A DNA stretch of 64,000 bases from Hydractinia symbiolongicarpus (GCF_029227915.1 NC_079885.1:28027001-28091000), one strand, 5' to 3'. Shown: positions 1 through 11,400, counted from the first letter of the stretch. Notes: generated from the sequence alone by a model not told the origin. Made by a program: numbers and translations.

Positions 1-3000
1 ATGGTAGGGCTTCACTTAAAAATTTAGATAAAATAAGTCATTTTTTACTGTGGGACCAATCCTAGCCGTTAGCGCGCGCTGAAGAAATAGAGACAGTTTC
101 AAATACTACATTTCATTGACTTTCTAAAGGTATCAGTCCGTTTCAACTACAACGGTTACGTCACATATTCGTACCAACATGTATTTAGTGATTTTTTTCC
201 GATATTACTAAGTTGTATTGCTTTTGACAGTGAAACGATTGCCTGTGGGACTTAATTGAAGTGATTCTGGACTGTGACCTTATTAATGGGATAGATGAGC
301 CAATTGGATTCCAAGGAATAACATTCTTCTTAATTTGACATGATTTCTGGAATTTAGCGATTACACTCGGCCCAATGGTAGCGCTTCACTTAAAAATTCA
401 GATAAAATAAGTCATTTTTTATTGTGGCACCATTCCTAGCCGTTAGCGCGCGCTGAAGAATTAGAGACAGTTTCAAATACTACATTTCATTAACTTTCTA
501 AAGGTATCAATCCGTTTCAACTACAACGGTTACGTCACATATCCGTACCAACATGTACTTAGTGATATTTTTCCGATATTACTAAGTTGCATTGCTTTTT
601 ACAGTGAAACGATTGCCTGTGGGACTTAATTGAAGTGATTCTGGACTGTGACATTATAAATGTAATAGATGAGACAATTGGATTACAAGGAATAACATTC
701 TTCATAATTTGACATGATTTCTGGAATTCAGCGATTACACTCGGCCCTATGGTAGCGCTTCACTTAAACATTTATATGAAATAAGTCATTTTTTTACTGT
801 GGGACCAATCCTAGCCGTTAGCGGGCGCTGAAGAAATAGAAACAGTTTTAAAAACTACATTTCAATGACTTTCTAACGGTATAAATCCGTTTGAGTTACA
901 ACGGTTGCGTCACATATTCGTACCAACATGTATTTAGCGATAGTATTCGGATATTACTAGGATGTATCGCTTTTAACAGTAAAACGATGGACTGTGGGAC
1001 TTAATTGAACTTATTTTGGACTGTGACCTTATAAATGTGATAAGTGAGACAATTGGATTCCAAGGAATAACATTCTTCTTAATTTGACATGATTGCTGCA
1101 ATTCAGCGATTACACTCGGCCCAATGGTAACGCTTCACTTAAAAATTTAGATAAAATAAGTCATTTTTTACTGTGGGACCAATCCTAGCCTTTAGCGCGC
1201 GCTGAAGAAATAGAGACAGTTTCAAATACTACATTTCATTGACTTTCTAAAGGTATCAGTCCGTTTCAACTACAACGGTTACGTCACATATTTGTACCAA
1301 CATGTATTTAGTGATTTTTTTCCGATATTACTAAGTTGTATTGCTTTTGACAGTGAAACGATTGCCTGTGGGACTTAATTGAAGTGATTCTGGACTGTGA
1401 CCTTATTAATGTGATAGATGAGCCAATTGGATTCCAAGGAATAACATTCGTCTTAATTTGACATGATTTCAGGAATTCAGCGATTACACTCGGCCCTATG
1501 GTAGCGCTTCACTTAAAAACTTATATAAAATAAGTCATTTTTTTACTGTGGGGCCAATCCTAGCCGTTAGTGCGCGCTGAAAAATAGAGAACGTTTCAAA
1601 TACTACATTTCATTGACTTTCTAGCGGTATCGTTCCTTTCAACTACAACGGTTACGTCACATATTCGTACCAACATGTATTTAGTGATTTTTTTCCGATA
1701 TTACTAAGTTGTATTGCTTTTGACATTGAAACGATTGCCTGTGGGACTTAATTGAAGTGATTCTGGACTGTGACCTTATTAATGTGATAGATGAGCCAAT
1801 TGGATTCCAAGGAATAACATTCTTCTTAATTTGACATGATTTCTGGAATTCAGCGATTACACTCGGCCCAATGGTAGCGCTTCACTTAAAAATTTTCATA
1901 AAATAAGTCTTTTTTTACTGTGGGACCAATCCTAGCCGTTAGTGCGCGCTGAAGAAATAGAGACAGTTTCAAATACTAAATTTCATTGACTTTCTAACGG
2001 TATCAGTCCCTTTCAACTACAACGGTTACGTCACATATTCGTACCAACATGTATTTAGTGATTTTTTTCCGATATTACTAAGTTGTATTGCTTTTGACAG
2101 TGAAACGATTGCCTGTGGGACTTAATTGAAGTGATTCTGGACTGTGACCTTATTAATGTGATAGATGAGCCAATTGGATTCCAAGGAATAACATTCTTCT
2201 TAATTTGACATGATTTCTGGAATTCAGCAATTACACTCGGCCCAATGGTAGCGCTTCACTTAAAAATTTAGATAAAATAAGTCATTTTTTACTGTGGGAC
2301 CAATCCTAGCCGTTAGCGCGCGCTGAAGAAATAGCGACAGTTTCAAATACTACATTTCATTGACATTCTAAAGGTATCAGTCCGTTTCAACTGCAACGGT
2401 TACGTCACATAATCGTACCAACATGTATTTAGTGATTTTTTCCGACATTACTAAGTTGTATTGCTTTTGACAGTGAAACGATTGCCTGTGGGACTTAATT
2501 GAAGTGATTCTGGACTGTGACCTTATTAATTTGATAGATGAGCCAATTGGATTCCAAGGAATAACATTCTTCTTAATTTGACATGATTTCTGGAATTCAG
2601 CGATTACACTCGGCCCAATGGTAGCGCTTCACTTAAAAATTTTCATAAAATAAGTCTTTTTTTACTGTGGGAACAATCCTAGCCGTTAGTGCGCGCTGAA
2701 GAAATAGAGACAGTTTCAAATACTACATTTCATTGACTTTCTAACGGTATCAGTCCGTTTCAACTACAACGGTTACGTCACATATTCGTACCAACATGTA
2801 TTTAGTGATTTTTTCCCGATAATACTAAGTTGTATTGCTTTTGACAGTGAAACGATTGCCTGTGGGACTTAATTGAAGTGATACTGGACTGTGACCATAT
2901 TAATGTGATAGATGAGCCAATTGGATTCCAAGGAATAACATTCTTCTTAATTTGACATGATTTCTGGAATTCAGCGATTACACTCGGCCCAATGGTAGCG

Positions 3001-4437
3001 CTTCACTTAAAAATTTAGATAAAATAAGTCATTTTTTACTGTGGGACCAATCCTAGCCGTTAGCGCGCGCTGAAGAAATAGAGACAGTTTCAAATACTAC
3101 ATTTCATTGACTTTCTAAAGGTATCAGTCCGTTTCAACTGCAACGGTTACGTCACATATTCGTACCAACATGTATTTAGTGATTTTTTTCCGATATTACT
3201 AAGTTGTATTGCTTTTGACAGTGAAACGATTGCCTGTGGGACTTAATTGAAGTGATTCTGGACTGTGACCTTATGAATGTGATAATTGAGCCAATTGGAT
3301 TCCAAGGAATAACATTCTTCTTAATTTGACATGATTGCTGCAATTCAGCGATTACAGTCGGCCCAATGGTAGGGCTTCACTTAAAAATTTAGATAAAATA
3401 AGTCATTTTTTACTGTGGGACCAATCCTAGCCGTTAGCGCGCGTTGAAGAAATAGAAACAGTTTTAAATACTACATTTCATTGACTTTCTAAAGGTATCA
3501 GTCCGTTTCAACTACAACGGTTGCGTCACATATTCGTACCAACATGTATTTAGTGATTTTTTTCCGATATTACTAAGTTGTATTGCTTTTGAAAACGATG
3601 GACTGTGGGACTTAATTGAACTTATTATGGACTGTGACCTTATAAATGTGATAAGTGAGACAATTGTATTCCAAGGAATAACATTCTTCTTAATTTGACA
3701 TGATTGCTACAATTCAGCGATTACACTCGGCCCTATGGTAGCGCTTCACTTAAAAACTTATATAAAATAAGTCATTTTTTTACTGTGGGACCAATCCTAG
3801 CCGTTAGTGCGCACTGAAAAAATAGAGAAAGTTTCAAATACTACATTTCATTGACTTTCTAGCAGTATCAGTCCGTTTCAACTACAACGGTTACGTCACA
3901 TATTCGTACCAACATGTATTTAGTGATTTTTTTCCGATATTACTAAGTTGTATTGCTTTTGACAGTGAAACGATTGCCTGTGGGACTTACTTGAAGTGAT
4001 TCTGGACTGTGACCTTATGAATGTGATAATTGAGCCAATTGGATTCCAAGGAATAACATTCTTCTTAATTTGACATGATTGCTGCAATTCAGCGATTACA
4101 GTCGGCCCAATGGTAGGGCTTCACTTAAAAATTTAGATAAAATAAGTCATTTTTTACTGTGGGACCAATCCTAGCCGTTAGCGCGCGTTGAAGAAATAGA
4201 AACAGTTTTAAATACTACATTTCATTGACTTTCTAAAGGTATCAGTCCGTTTCAACTACAACGGTTGCGTCACATATTCGTACCAACATGTATTTAGTGA
4301 TTTTTTTCCGATATTACTAAGTTGTATTGCTTTTGAAAACGATGGACTGTGGGACTTAATTGAACTTATTTTGGACTGTGACCTTATAAATGTGATAAGT
4401 GAGACAATTGTATTCCAAGGAATAACATTCTTCTTAA
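1..4437 (+). repeat. Satellite array, block 1 (about 374 bp monomers, mostly subfamily A)
   Basis: Head-to-tail monomers can be phased on the ATGGTA that precedes GCGCTTCACTT. Starts fall at 1, 375, 749, 1124, 1498, 1871, 2245, 2618, 2992, 3366, 3735 and 4110, giving lengths of 373-375 bp except one of 369. Landmarks in order are an ATAAGTCATTTTTTACTG tract, a CpG core TAGCGCGCGCTG, GTTTCAAATACTACATTTC, CAACGGTTACGTCACATA, a T-tract before CCGATATTACTAAG, CTGTGGGACTTAATTGA, CCAATTGGATTCCAAGG and TTGACATGATTTCTGG. Monomers 3366 and 4110 share a 6 bp loss (TTTTGAAAACGATGG), and together with 3735 they form a local two-monomer pattern 744 bp apart. The monomer at 749 is of subfamily B (GGGCGCTG core, ATTCGGATATTACTAGGATG). 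The last monomer is cut at 4437 by the Helitron. No gene is seen here. Satellite identity is certain; I do not recognise the family. Confidence 0.97.
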
Positions 4438-4530
4438 TCTTATATATTAATTCCCTTGCGTGACTAAAACTGTGAGTCCACGACACGGAAATCACGGGTT
4501 ACTTTCTTATGACGTGGCTGTACGCTAAAA
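4438..4530 (+). other. Helitron 5' terminal region
   Basis: It starts with TC followed by an AT stretch (TATATATTAATT) and then a more GC-balanced stretch containing GTGAGTCCACGACACGG and ATCACGGGTTAC. An AT-rich start beginning TCTTATATA is common at Helitron 5' ends. The host base before it is A4437, as expected for A/T target insertion. From about 4531 to 4920 the element is AT-rich with two similar runs (TGTAAATATATAACCC near 4580 and ATAAATATATATACCC near 4610); I see no gene there. Confidence 0.75.
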
Positions 4531-4925
4531 TTTAACTAAAAAGATTAGGGATGTACTTCATAGAAATCGCACATAAGGTGTAAATATATAACCCGCTGCT
4601 AATAACGATATAAATATATATACCCTTATGCCAAAAAACTCTATGTTAGCATATATATATAGGTATCGCTACATATGAAACGGTATTAGATATTCACAAA
4701 GCATACGGACTGTTAAATGAAGTTCCTAGCATAAAACGGAAATTGTGTTTACGAAAAAGATGGCTGTTCTTTTTGAGTATTCTCTACTCTTTCATTCAAA
4801 ATAAATCTTTAAAAAAACATTTGAAGAAGAGCATGGTTTTATAAATTAATCATAGCAAGGTTCTGTAAGGTTTTTTCATGTTTTATTTTCAGTTTTTACT
4901 ATATTATTGTTGCCAGACATGTTTT

Positions 4926-5090
4926 ATAGCTAGCATCATAAAAAGCCAACCACCACCAACAACTAGCTAGCTAGCTAGCTAGGAATATATATATATATAT
5001 ATGTAGCCATGTTCTTTATACCTAGCTAAGTCTCCAGTTTATATTTAAGTGACTAGCTATTAGCTGCTGTAGCTAGCTAATGCTAGCTTT
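4926..5090. repeat. CTAG-rich and AT microsatellite patch inside the Helitron
   Basis: Five perfect CTAG units lie at 4963-4982, followed by an (AT)n run from about 4985 to 5002. Scattered TAGCTA/GCTAGC words continue to about 5090. CTAG is also the element's own terminal tetranucleotide, but none of these internal copies is followed by satellite sequence, so they are not alternative ends. The stretch 5091-5270 after it is AT-rich with nothing recognisable. Confidence 0.85.
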
Positions 5091-5269
5091 AAACTAAAGA
5101 TTCCCAGTATATATATTCCCACAAAACCCATCAAACGTTATTAACCCTGAAGATTTTAAACATTTTCCTGGGTTTTTTTGGTTTGCGAAGTTCTTTTCCT
5201 TCAAATATTCTGGAAATAAAGTTCAGAAATTACTTATTTTTAAAATGTAAATTTAATTTGTTTCAAATT

Positions 5270-6760
5270 GTGGTTTTGACATTTTCATGTAAGAATTTGT
5301 GGGCAAAAACCTTAATCAGCATGCTAAAAGAACTGACTTTTCTTAATTTAGAATTACTAAACACAACCATTTTCTTACATTTAGTGTAAACTTTTGTGCG
5401 TATGGCTTATATTTAATACACCAAAAGAGCTACTTTGTTGATTTAAATTTTATACTCTTTGTAAGCTATTTTTTTCTTCTTTTTGACATTTTGAATTAAC
5501 TTATTGTTGTAGAAGGCATATAATATACATGCATATAAAAAAATGGAATTTTGCAAATTTCTGTTTTACCACTCAATTTTTACATTTTATAAGTTATTTG
5601 GAACAGAATGGTATGAAAAAGACCAAAATGCCTGATCTTAGTTGTTTTTAATTTACAGGCTGTGTCTGTGAAACTTTAAGGGGAACATTTGGTGGAAGAC
5701 AATGACATGACATATACTGATAGAACTGATTTTTGTTGTGTTAGATGTTATATCTGAACCTTTTTGACATTTTATGTTAATTTTGCGAGGAAGGACCATA
5801 TATATATACAGAAGAAGAATTCAATTTTACAGCAAGCTTTGTTTTTCTATATTTTGTATAAATTCTTACTGGGGAGGACTCCGTGCAATATATCGAAATG
5901 ACTGATCCTTCTCGATTTAAATTTGATGTGTTCTAAATCGTATATAGTTTTGGAAATTTTGTGTAAGATTTAATGGGTAAGGGCTAGATGCAATATGTCA
6001 AAAAAACTTTTTTTGTTGAATCAGAAGCACTCCCTACAACCATTCTTTTTTTTTACAGTTTGTGAAGCTTTTGTGAGGAAAGAGTGTATGCAATATTATC
6101 GAAATAACTGATTTTTGTTGCAAACTGTCTTTCTTAGGCATTTTGGATTAAAATATTGTTTTAGAGGGCATATGCAGTAGATATATGTACCGAAATAATT
6201 AAATTTTGCAAACTTTGATTTTGTCGTTACCTCTCATTTTTTTCATTTTGATTAAACTTTTGTGGGAGACCGTCGGTATGCGAAGGACCAAAATAAGAGA
6301 TTTTAGTATTATTTAGAATTTGTATATATTTTGTGTTGCAAAATTGGTGCAAAAATTGACATAAAATAAACTTATATACAGATTGATTGCTGTTGTTTAA
6401 CATGACTCATTATGACTTATATATATATTTAATGAAAATTTGTGACTGAATACTATGTGAGATTTGAAATTTTGTTTACTTTATTGATGGTAAAACAGCA
6501 TGCAAATTGCTAAAAGGACTTTATTAATTTTAGATTTAAACACCGTTATTTTGTTGGTATTTTGTCTAAAGTTTGGTGAGGAAGGACCGTATGCAATATA
6601 TCAAATAATGTTTTATTGCATTATAATTTATCCTTGCAAATCCCTTTTTAACACCTTAAATAAAAATTTCTACTTAGGCAAAATTTATTGTTTATTTTTC
6701 ATATTTTGTGTCAACCTTTGGCAGGGTTTGCAATAAACTAACTGATTTTAACATATACAA
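5270..6760 (+). repeat. Degenerate tandem repeat in the Helitron interior (period about 80-110 bp)
   Basis: A loose consensus recurs: CATTTTGTGTTAA, then TTTTGTGAGGAAGGACCGT, then ATGCAATATATCGAAATAA, then CTGATTTTTGTTG. Recognisable copies start near 5274, 5386, 5484, 5585, 5665, 5765, 5848, 5950, 6058, 6140, 6240, 6555 and 6695. The clearest are 5848-5925, 6058-6120 and 6555-6625, which share the GAGGA...ATGCAATAT...GAAATRA core. Copies are much more diverged from one another than the surrounding satellite monomers are, so the repeat is old or was inherited by the element before insertion. Two short open frames that fall in it (5183-5389 and 6500-6736, + strand) follow the repeat and show no protein-family motif. 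The remaining element sequence, 6760-7074, is AT-rich and unremarkable. Confidence 0.7.
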
Positions 6761-7074
6761 TGAGAGAGATTTGTGTTTGACATTGATCAGCTTTTTTGTA
6801 TATATGTGGCGTTTTGAGTGATTTAAATTTTATGGGTGAGATGTATGTTGAAATGCTTTTAAAAACTTTTTTCCGAATAATTTTCGCATTTGTCAGATGG
6901 TCAGAGCAGTAATTTTAGTAGATTTAGATTTTTAATGTCACATATACACTGCAGTTGTTGCACACCTTTAATTTTTTTGGTCATTTATATAATAATGCAG
7001 ATGTAAGATGCGCATTGCTGTATTGTTTGTTTTTTGATGGACATATATCTGCTACATAAATTAAATGGAATACA

Positions 7075-7101
7075 GTGGATTCTTCCACGGGAAACAGCTA
7101 G
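7075..7101 (+). other. Helitron 3' hairpin and CTAG terminus
   Basis: The stem is GTGGA at 7075-7079 paired with TCCAC at 7084-7088 around a TTCT loop. Nine bases later comes CTAG at 7098-7101, and the next host base is T7102. In Helitrons this hairpin acts as the rolling-circle termination signal. The stem here is short (5 bp) but position and spacing are right. Confidence 0.8.
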
Positions 7102-8242
7102 TTTGACATGATTGCTGCAATTCAGCGATTACACTCGGCCCTATGGTAGCGCTTCACTTAAAAACTTATATAAAATAAGTCATTTTTTATTGTGGCACCA
7201 ATCCTAGCCGTTAGCGCGCGCTGAAGAATTAGAGACAGTTTCAAATACTACATTTCATTGACTTTCTAAAGGTATCAGTCCGTTTCAACTACAACGGTTA
7301 CGTCACATATCCGTACCAACATGTATTTAGTGATATTTTTCCGATATTACTAAGTTGTATTGCTTTTGACAGTGAAACAATTGCCTGTGGGACTTAATTT
7401 AAGTGATTCTGGACTGTGACCTTATTAATGTGATAGATGAGCCAATTGGATTCCAAGGAATAACATTCTTCATAATTTGACATGATTTCTGGAATTCATC
7501 GATTACACTCGGCCCTATGGTAGCGCTTCACTTAAACATTTATATAAAATAAGTCATTTTTTACTGTGGGACCAATCCTAGCCGTTAGTGCGCGCTGAAA
7601 AACTAGAGAAAGTTTCAAATACTACATTTCATTGACTTTCTAGCAGTATCAGTCCGTTTCAACTACAACGGTTACGTCACATATTCGTACCAACATGTAT
7701 TTAGTGATTTTTTTCCGATATTACTAAGTTGTATTGCTTTTGACAGTGAAACGATTGCCTGTGGGACTTAATTGAAGTGATTCTGGACTGTGACCTTATG
7801 AATGTGATAAATGAGCCAATTGGATTCCAAGGAATAACATTCTTCTTAATTTGACATGATTTCTGGAATTCAGCGGTTACACTCGGCCCAATGGTAGCGC
7901 TTCACTTAAAAATTTAGATAAAATAAGTCATTTTTTACTGTGGGACCAATCGTAGCCGTTAGTGCGCGCTGAAGAAATAGAGACAGTTTCAAATACTACA
8001 TTTCATTGACTTTCTAACGGTATCAGTCCGTTTCAACTACAACGGTTACGTCACATATTCGTACCAACATGTATTTAGTGTTTTTTTTCCGATATTACTA
8101 AGTTGTATTGCTTTTGACAGTGAAACGATTGCCTGTGGGACTTACTTGAAGTGATTCTGGACTGTGACCTTATTAATGTGATAGATGAGCCAATTGGATT
8201 CCAAGGAATAACATTCATCTTAATTTGACATGATTTCTGGAA
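7102..8242 (+). repeat. Satellite array resumes after the Helitron
   Basis: The first 41 bases complete the monomer broken at 4437. Further monomers start at about 7143, 7517 and 7891 and belong mostly to subfamily A, with some carrying the TGCGCGCTGAAAAA core. The last monomer breaks off at TGATTTCTGGAATTT (about 8242), where it joins the middle of another monomer. No gene is seen. Confidence 0.96.
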
Positions 8243-8466
8243 TTTCTCACGGTTACGTCACATATTCGTACCAACATGTATTTAGTGATTTTTTTCCGAT
8301 ATTACTAAGTTGTATTGCTTTTGAAAACGATGGACTGTGGGACTTAATTGAACTTATTTTGGACTGTGACCTTATAAATGTGATAAGTGAGACAATTGTA
8401 TTCCAAGGAATAACATTCTTCTTAATTTGACATGATTGCTGCAATTCAGCGATTACACTCGGCCTT
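8243..8466 (+). repeat. Truncated satellite monomer at a recombination junction
   Basis: After GGAATTT the sequence jumps to CACGGTTACGTCACATA, skipping the first roughly 165-170 bases of a monomer (tail, TTCACTT start, CpG core). The interval from the previous monomer start (7891) to the next (8467) is 576 bp instead of about 748. The fragment carries the rare TTTTGAAAACGATGG 6 bp loss otherwise seen only at 3366 and 4110, and the sequence from here to about 8930 tracks 3515-4200 at an offset of 4732 bp. The join therefore marks the left edge of a copied segment. Confidence 0.88.
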
Positions 8467-11400
8467 ATAGTAGCGCTTCACTTAAAAACTTATATAAAAT
8501 AAGTCATTTTTTTACTGTGGGACCAATCCTAGCCGTTAGTGCGCACTGAAAAAAAAGAGAAAGTTTCAAATACTACATTTCATTGACTTTCTAGCAGTAT
8601 CAGTCCGTTTCAACTACAACGGTTACGTCACATATTCGTACCAACATGTATTTAGTGATTTTTTTCCGATATTACTAAGTTGTATTGCTTTTGACAGTGA
8701 AACGATTGCCTGTGGGACTTAATTGAAGTGATTCTGGACTGTGACCTTATGAATGTGATAATTGAGCCAATTGGATTCCAAGGAATAACATTCTTCTTAA
8801 TTTGACATGATTGCTGCAATTCAGCGATTACACTCGGCCCAATGGTAGAGCTTCACTTAAAAATTTAAATAAAATAAGTCATTTTTTACTGTGGGACCAA
8901 TCCTAGCCGTTAGCGCGCGTTGAAGAAATAGAGACAGTTTTAAATACTAAATTTCATTGACTTTCTAAAGGTATCAGTCCGTTTCAACTACAACGGTTGC
9001 GTCACATATTCGTACCAACATGTATTTAGCGATAGTATTCGGATATTACTAGGATGTGTCGCTTTTAACAGTAAAACGATGGACTGTGGGACTTAATTGA
9101 AGTGATTCTGGACTGTGACCTTATTAATGTGATAGATGAGCCAATTGGATTCCAAGGAATAACATTCTTCTTAATTTGACATGATTTCTGGAATTCAGCG
9201 ATTACACCCTACCCAATGGTAGCGCTTCACTTAAAAATTTAGATAAAATAAGTCATTTTTTATTGTGGCACCAATCCTAGCCGTTAGCGCGCGCTGAAGA
9301 ATTAGAGACAGTTTCAAATACTAAATTTCATTGACTTTCTAACGGTGTCAATCCGCTTCACTTACAACGGTTGAGTCACATATTTGTACCAACATGTATT
9401 TAGTGATTTTTTTCCGATATTACTAAGTTGTATCGCTTTTAACAGTGAAACGATTGACTGTGGGACTTAATTGAAGTGATTCTGGACTGCGACCTTATAA
9501 ATGTGATAAATGAGCCAATTGGACTTCAAAGAAAACCATTCTTCTTAATTTGACATGATTGCTGTGGTAGCGCTTCACTTAAAAATTTTTATAAAATAAG
9601 TCCTTTTTTTACTGTTGGACCAATCCTAGCCGTTAGTGCGCGCTGAAGAAATGGAGACAGTTTCAAATACTACATTTCATTGACTTTCTAACGGTATCAG
9701 TCCGTTTCAACTACAACGGTTACGTCACATATCCGTACCAACATGTATTTAGTGATATTTTTCCGATATTACTAAGTTGCATTGCTTTTGACAGTGAAAC
9801 GATTGCCTGTGGGACTTAGTTGAAGTGATTCTGGACTGTGACCTTATAAATGTAATAGATGAGACAATTGGATTACAAGGAATAACATTCTTCATAATTT
9901 GACATGATTTCTGGAATTCAGCGATTACACTCGGACCTATGGTAGCGCTTCACTTAAACATTCATATAAAGTAAGTCATTTTTTTACTGTGGGACCAATC
10001 CTAGCCGTTATCGGGCGCTGAAAGAATAGAAACAGTTTTAAAAACTACATTTCAATGACTTTCTAACGGTATAAACCCGTTTGAGTTACAACGGTTGCGT
10101 CACATATTCGTACCAACATGTATTTAGCGATAGTATTCGGATATTACTAGGATGTATCGCTTTTAACAGTAAAACGATTGGCTGTGGGACTTAATTGAAC
10201 TTATTTTGGACTGTGACCTTATAAATGTGATAAGTGAGACAATTGGACCAAAGAAATAACATTTTTCTTACCTTGACATGATTGCTGGAATTTACCGATT
10301 TCACTGGGCGCTGTGGTAGCGCTTCACTTAAAAATTTTTATAAAAGAATTACTTTTTTACTGTTGGACAAATCCTAGCCGTTAGTGCGCGCTGAAGAAAT
10401 AGAAACAGTTTTAAAAACTACATTTCAATGACTTTCTAACGGTATAAATCCGTTTGAGTTACAACGGTTACGTCACATATCCGTACCAACATGTATTTAG
10501 TGATATTTTTCCGATATTACTAAGTTGCATTGCTTTTGACAGTGAAACGATTGCCTGTGGGACTTAATTGAAGTGATTCTGGACTGTGACCTTATGAATG
10601 TGATAAATGAGCCAATTGGATTCCAAGGAATAACATTCTTCTTAATTTGACATGATTGCTGCAATTCAGCGATTACACTCGCCCCAATGGTAGCGCTTCA
10701 CCTAAAAACTTATATAAAATAAGTCATTTTTTTACTGTGGGACCAATCCTAGCCGTTAGTGCGCGCTGAAGAAATAGAGAAAGTTTCAAATACTACATTT
10801 CATTGACTTTCTAAAGGTATCAGTCCGTTTCAACTACAACGGTTACGTCACATATTCGTACCAACATGTATTTAGTGATTTTTTTCCGATATTACTAAGT
10901 TGTATTGCTTTTGACAGTGAAACGATTGCCTGTGGGACTTAATTGAAGTGATTCTGGACTGTGACCTTATTAATGTGATAGATGAGCCAATTGGATTCCA
11001 AGGAATAACATTCGTCTTAATTTGACATGATTTCTGGAATTCAGCGATTACACCCTACCCAATGGTAGCGCTTCACTTAAAAATTTAGATAAAATAAGTC
11101 ATTTTTTATTGTGGCACCAATCCTAGCCGTTAGCGCGCGCTGAAGAATTAGAGACAGTTTCAAATACTAAATTTCATTGACTTTCTAACGGTGTCAATCC
11201 GCTTCACTTACAACGGTTGAGTCACATATTTGTACCAACATGTATTTAGTGATTTTTTTCCGATATTACTAAGTTGTATCGCTTTTAACAGTGAAACGAT
11301 TGACTGTGGGACTTAATTGAAGTGATTCTGGACTGCGACCTTATAAATGTGATAAATGAGCCAATTGGACTTCAAAGAAAACCATTCTTCTTAATTTGAC

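Larger units (their letters stand above)
4438..7101 (+). mobile_element. Non-autonomous Helitron inserted in the satellite
   Basis: The element begins TCTTATATATTAATTCCC and ends CTAG, with a hairpin (GTGGA, loop TTCT, TCCAC) ending 9 bases before the CTAG. The left host half ends ...TTCTTAA and the right host half starts TTTGACATG; joined, they restore the monomer sequence exactly, with no target-site duplication and a total host monomer of 369 bp like its neighbour at 3366. TC start, 3' hairpin, CTRR end and insertion between A and T are the known structural signature of Helitrons. There is no Rep/helicase reading frame, so an autonomous partner would be needed for movement. The interior is AT-rich with microsatellites and a degenerate tandem repeat, as seen in many non-autonomous Helitrons and Helentron relatives. 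No terminal inverted repeats or LTRs are visible. Orientation is inferred from the hairpin/CTAG end lying at the right. Confidence 0.86.

Noticed and set aside
60-75. E2F-like site in the GCGCGC core
   Set aside because: The T-rich half of the E2F consensus is missing next to the core; only the GC half matches.
1-374. Hammerhead ribozyme in the monomer, as found in some animal satellites
   Set aside because: GAAAC occurs (GTGAAACGATT), but no CTGANGA core with matching stems was found on either strand of the monomer.
4256-4495. 79-codon minus-strand open frame, and the related one at 8253-8444
   Set aside because: It lies in satellite sequence, with its 5' end running into the Helitron end. 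The same frame appears in many monomers, the monomer length is usually not a multiple of three, and there is no protein-family motif.
4963-4982. (CTAG)5 as an internal Helitron end
   Set aside because: No hairpin lies at the right distance before it, and it is not followed by satellite sequence. It is a simple repeat.
5183-5389. Plus-strand frame of 68 codons in the Helitron, and 6500-6736 (78 codons)
   Set aside because: Both fall in AT-rich, degenerate repeat sequence rich in F, L, I and K codons. No Rep, helicase or other Helitron-borne domain is visible.
4438-7101. DNA transposon with terminal inverted repeats, or an LTR element
   Set aside because: The two ends do not form an inverted or direct repeat, and there is no target-site duplication. 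The ends fit a Helitron instead.
8230-8430. Plus-strand 66-codon frame across the truncated monomer
   Set aside because: It is created by the out-of-phase join of two satellite monomers and has no protein motif.
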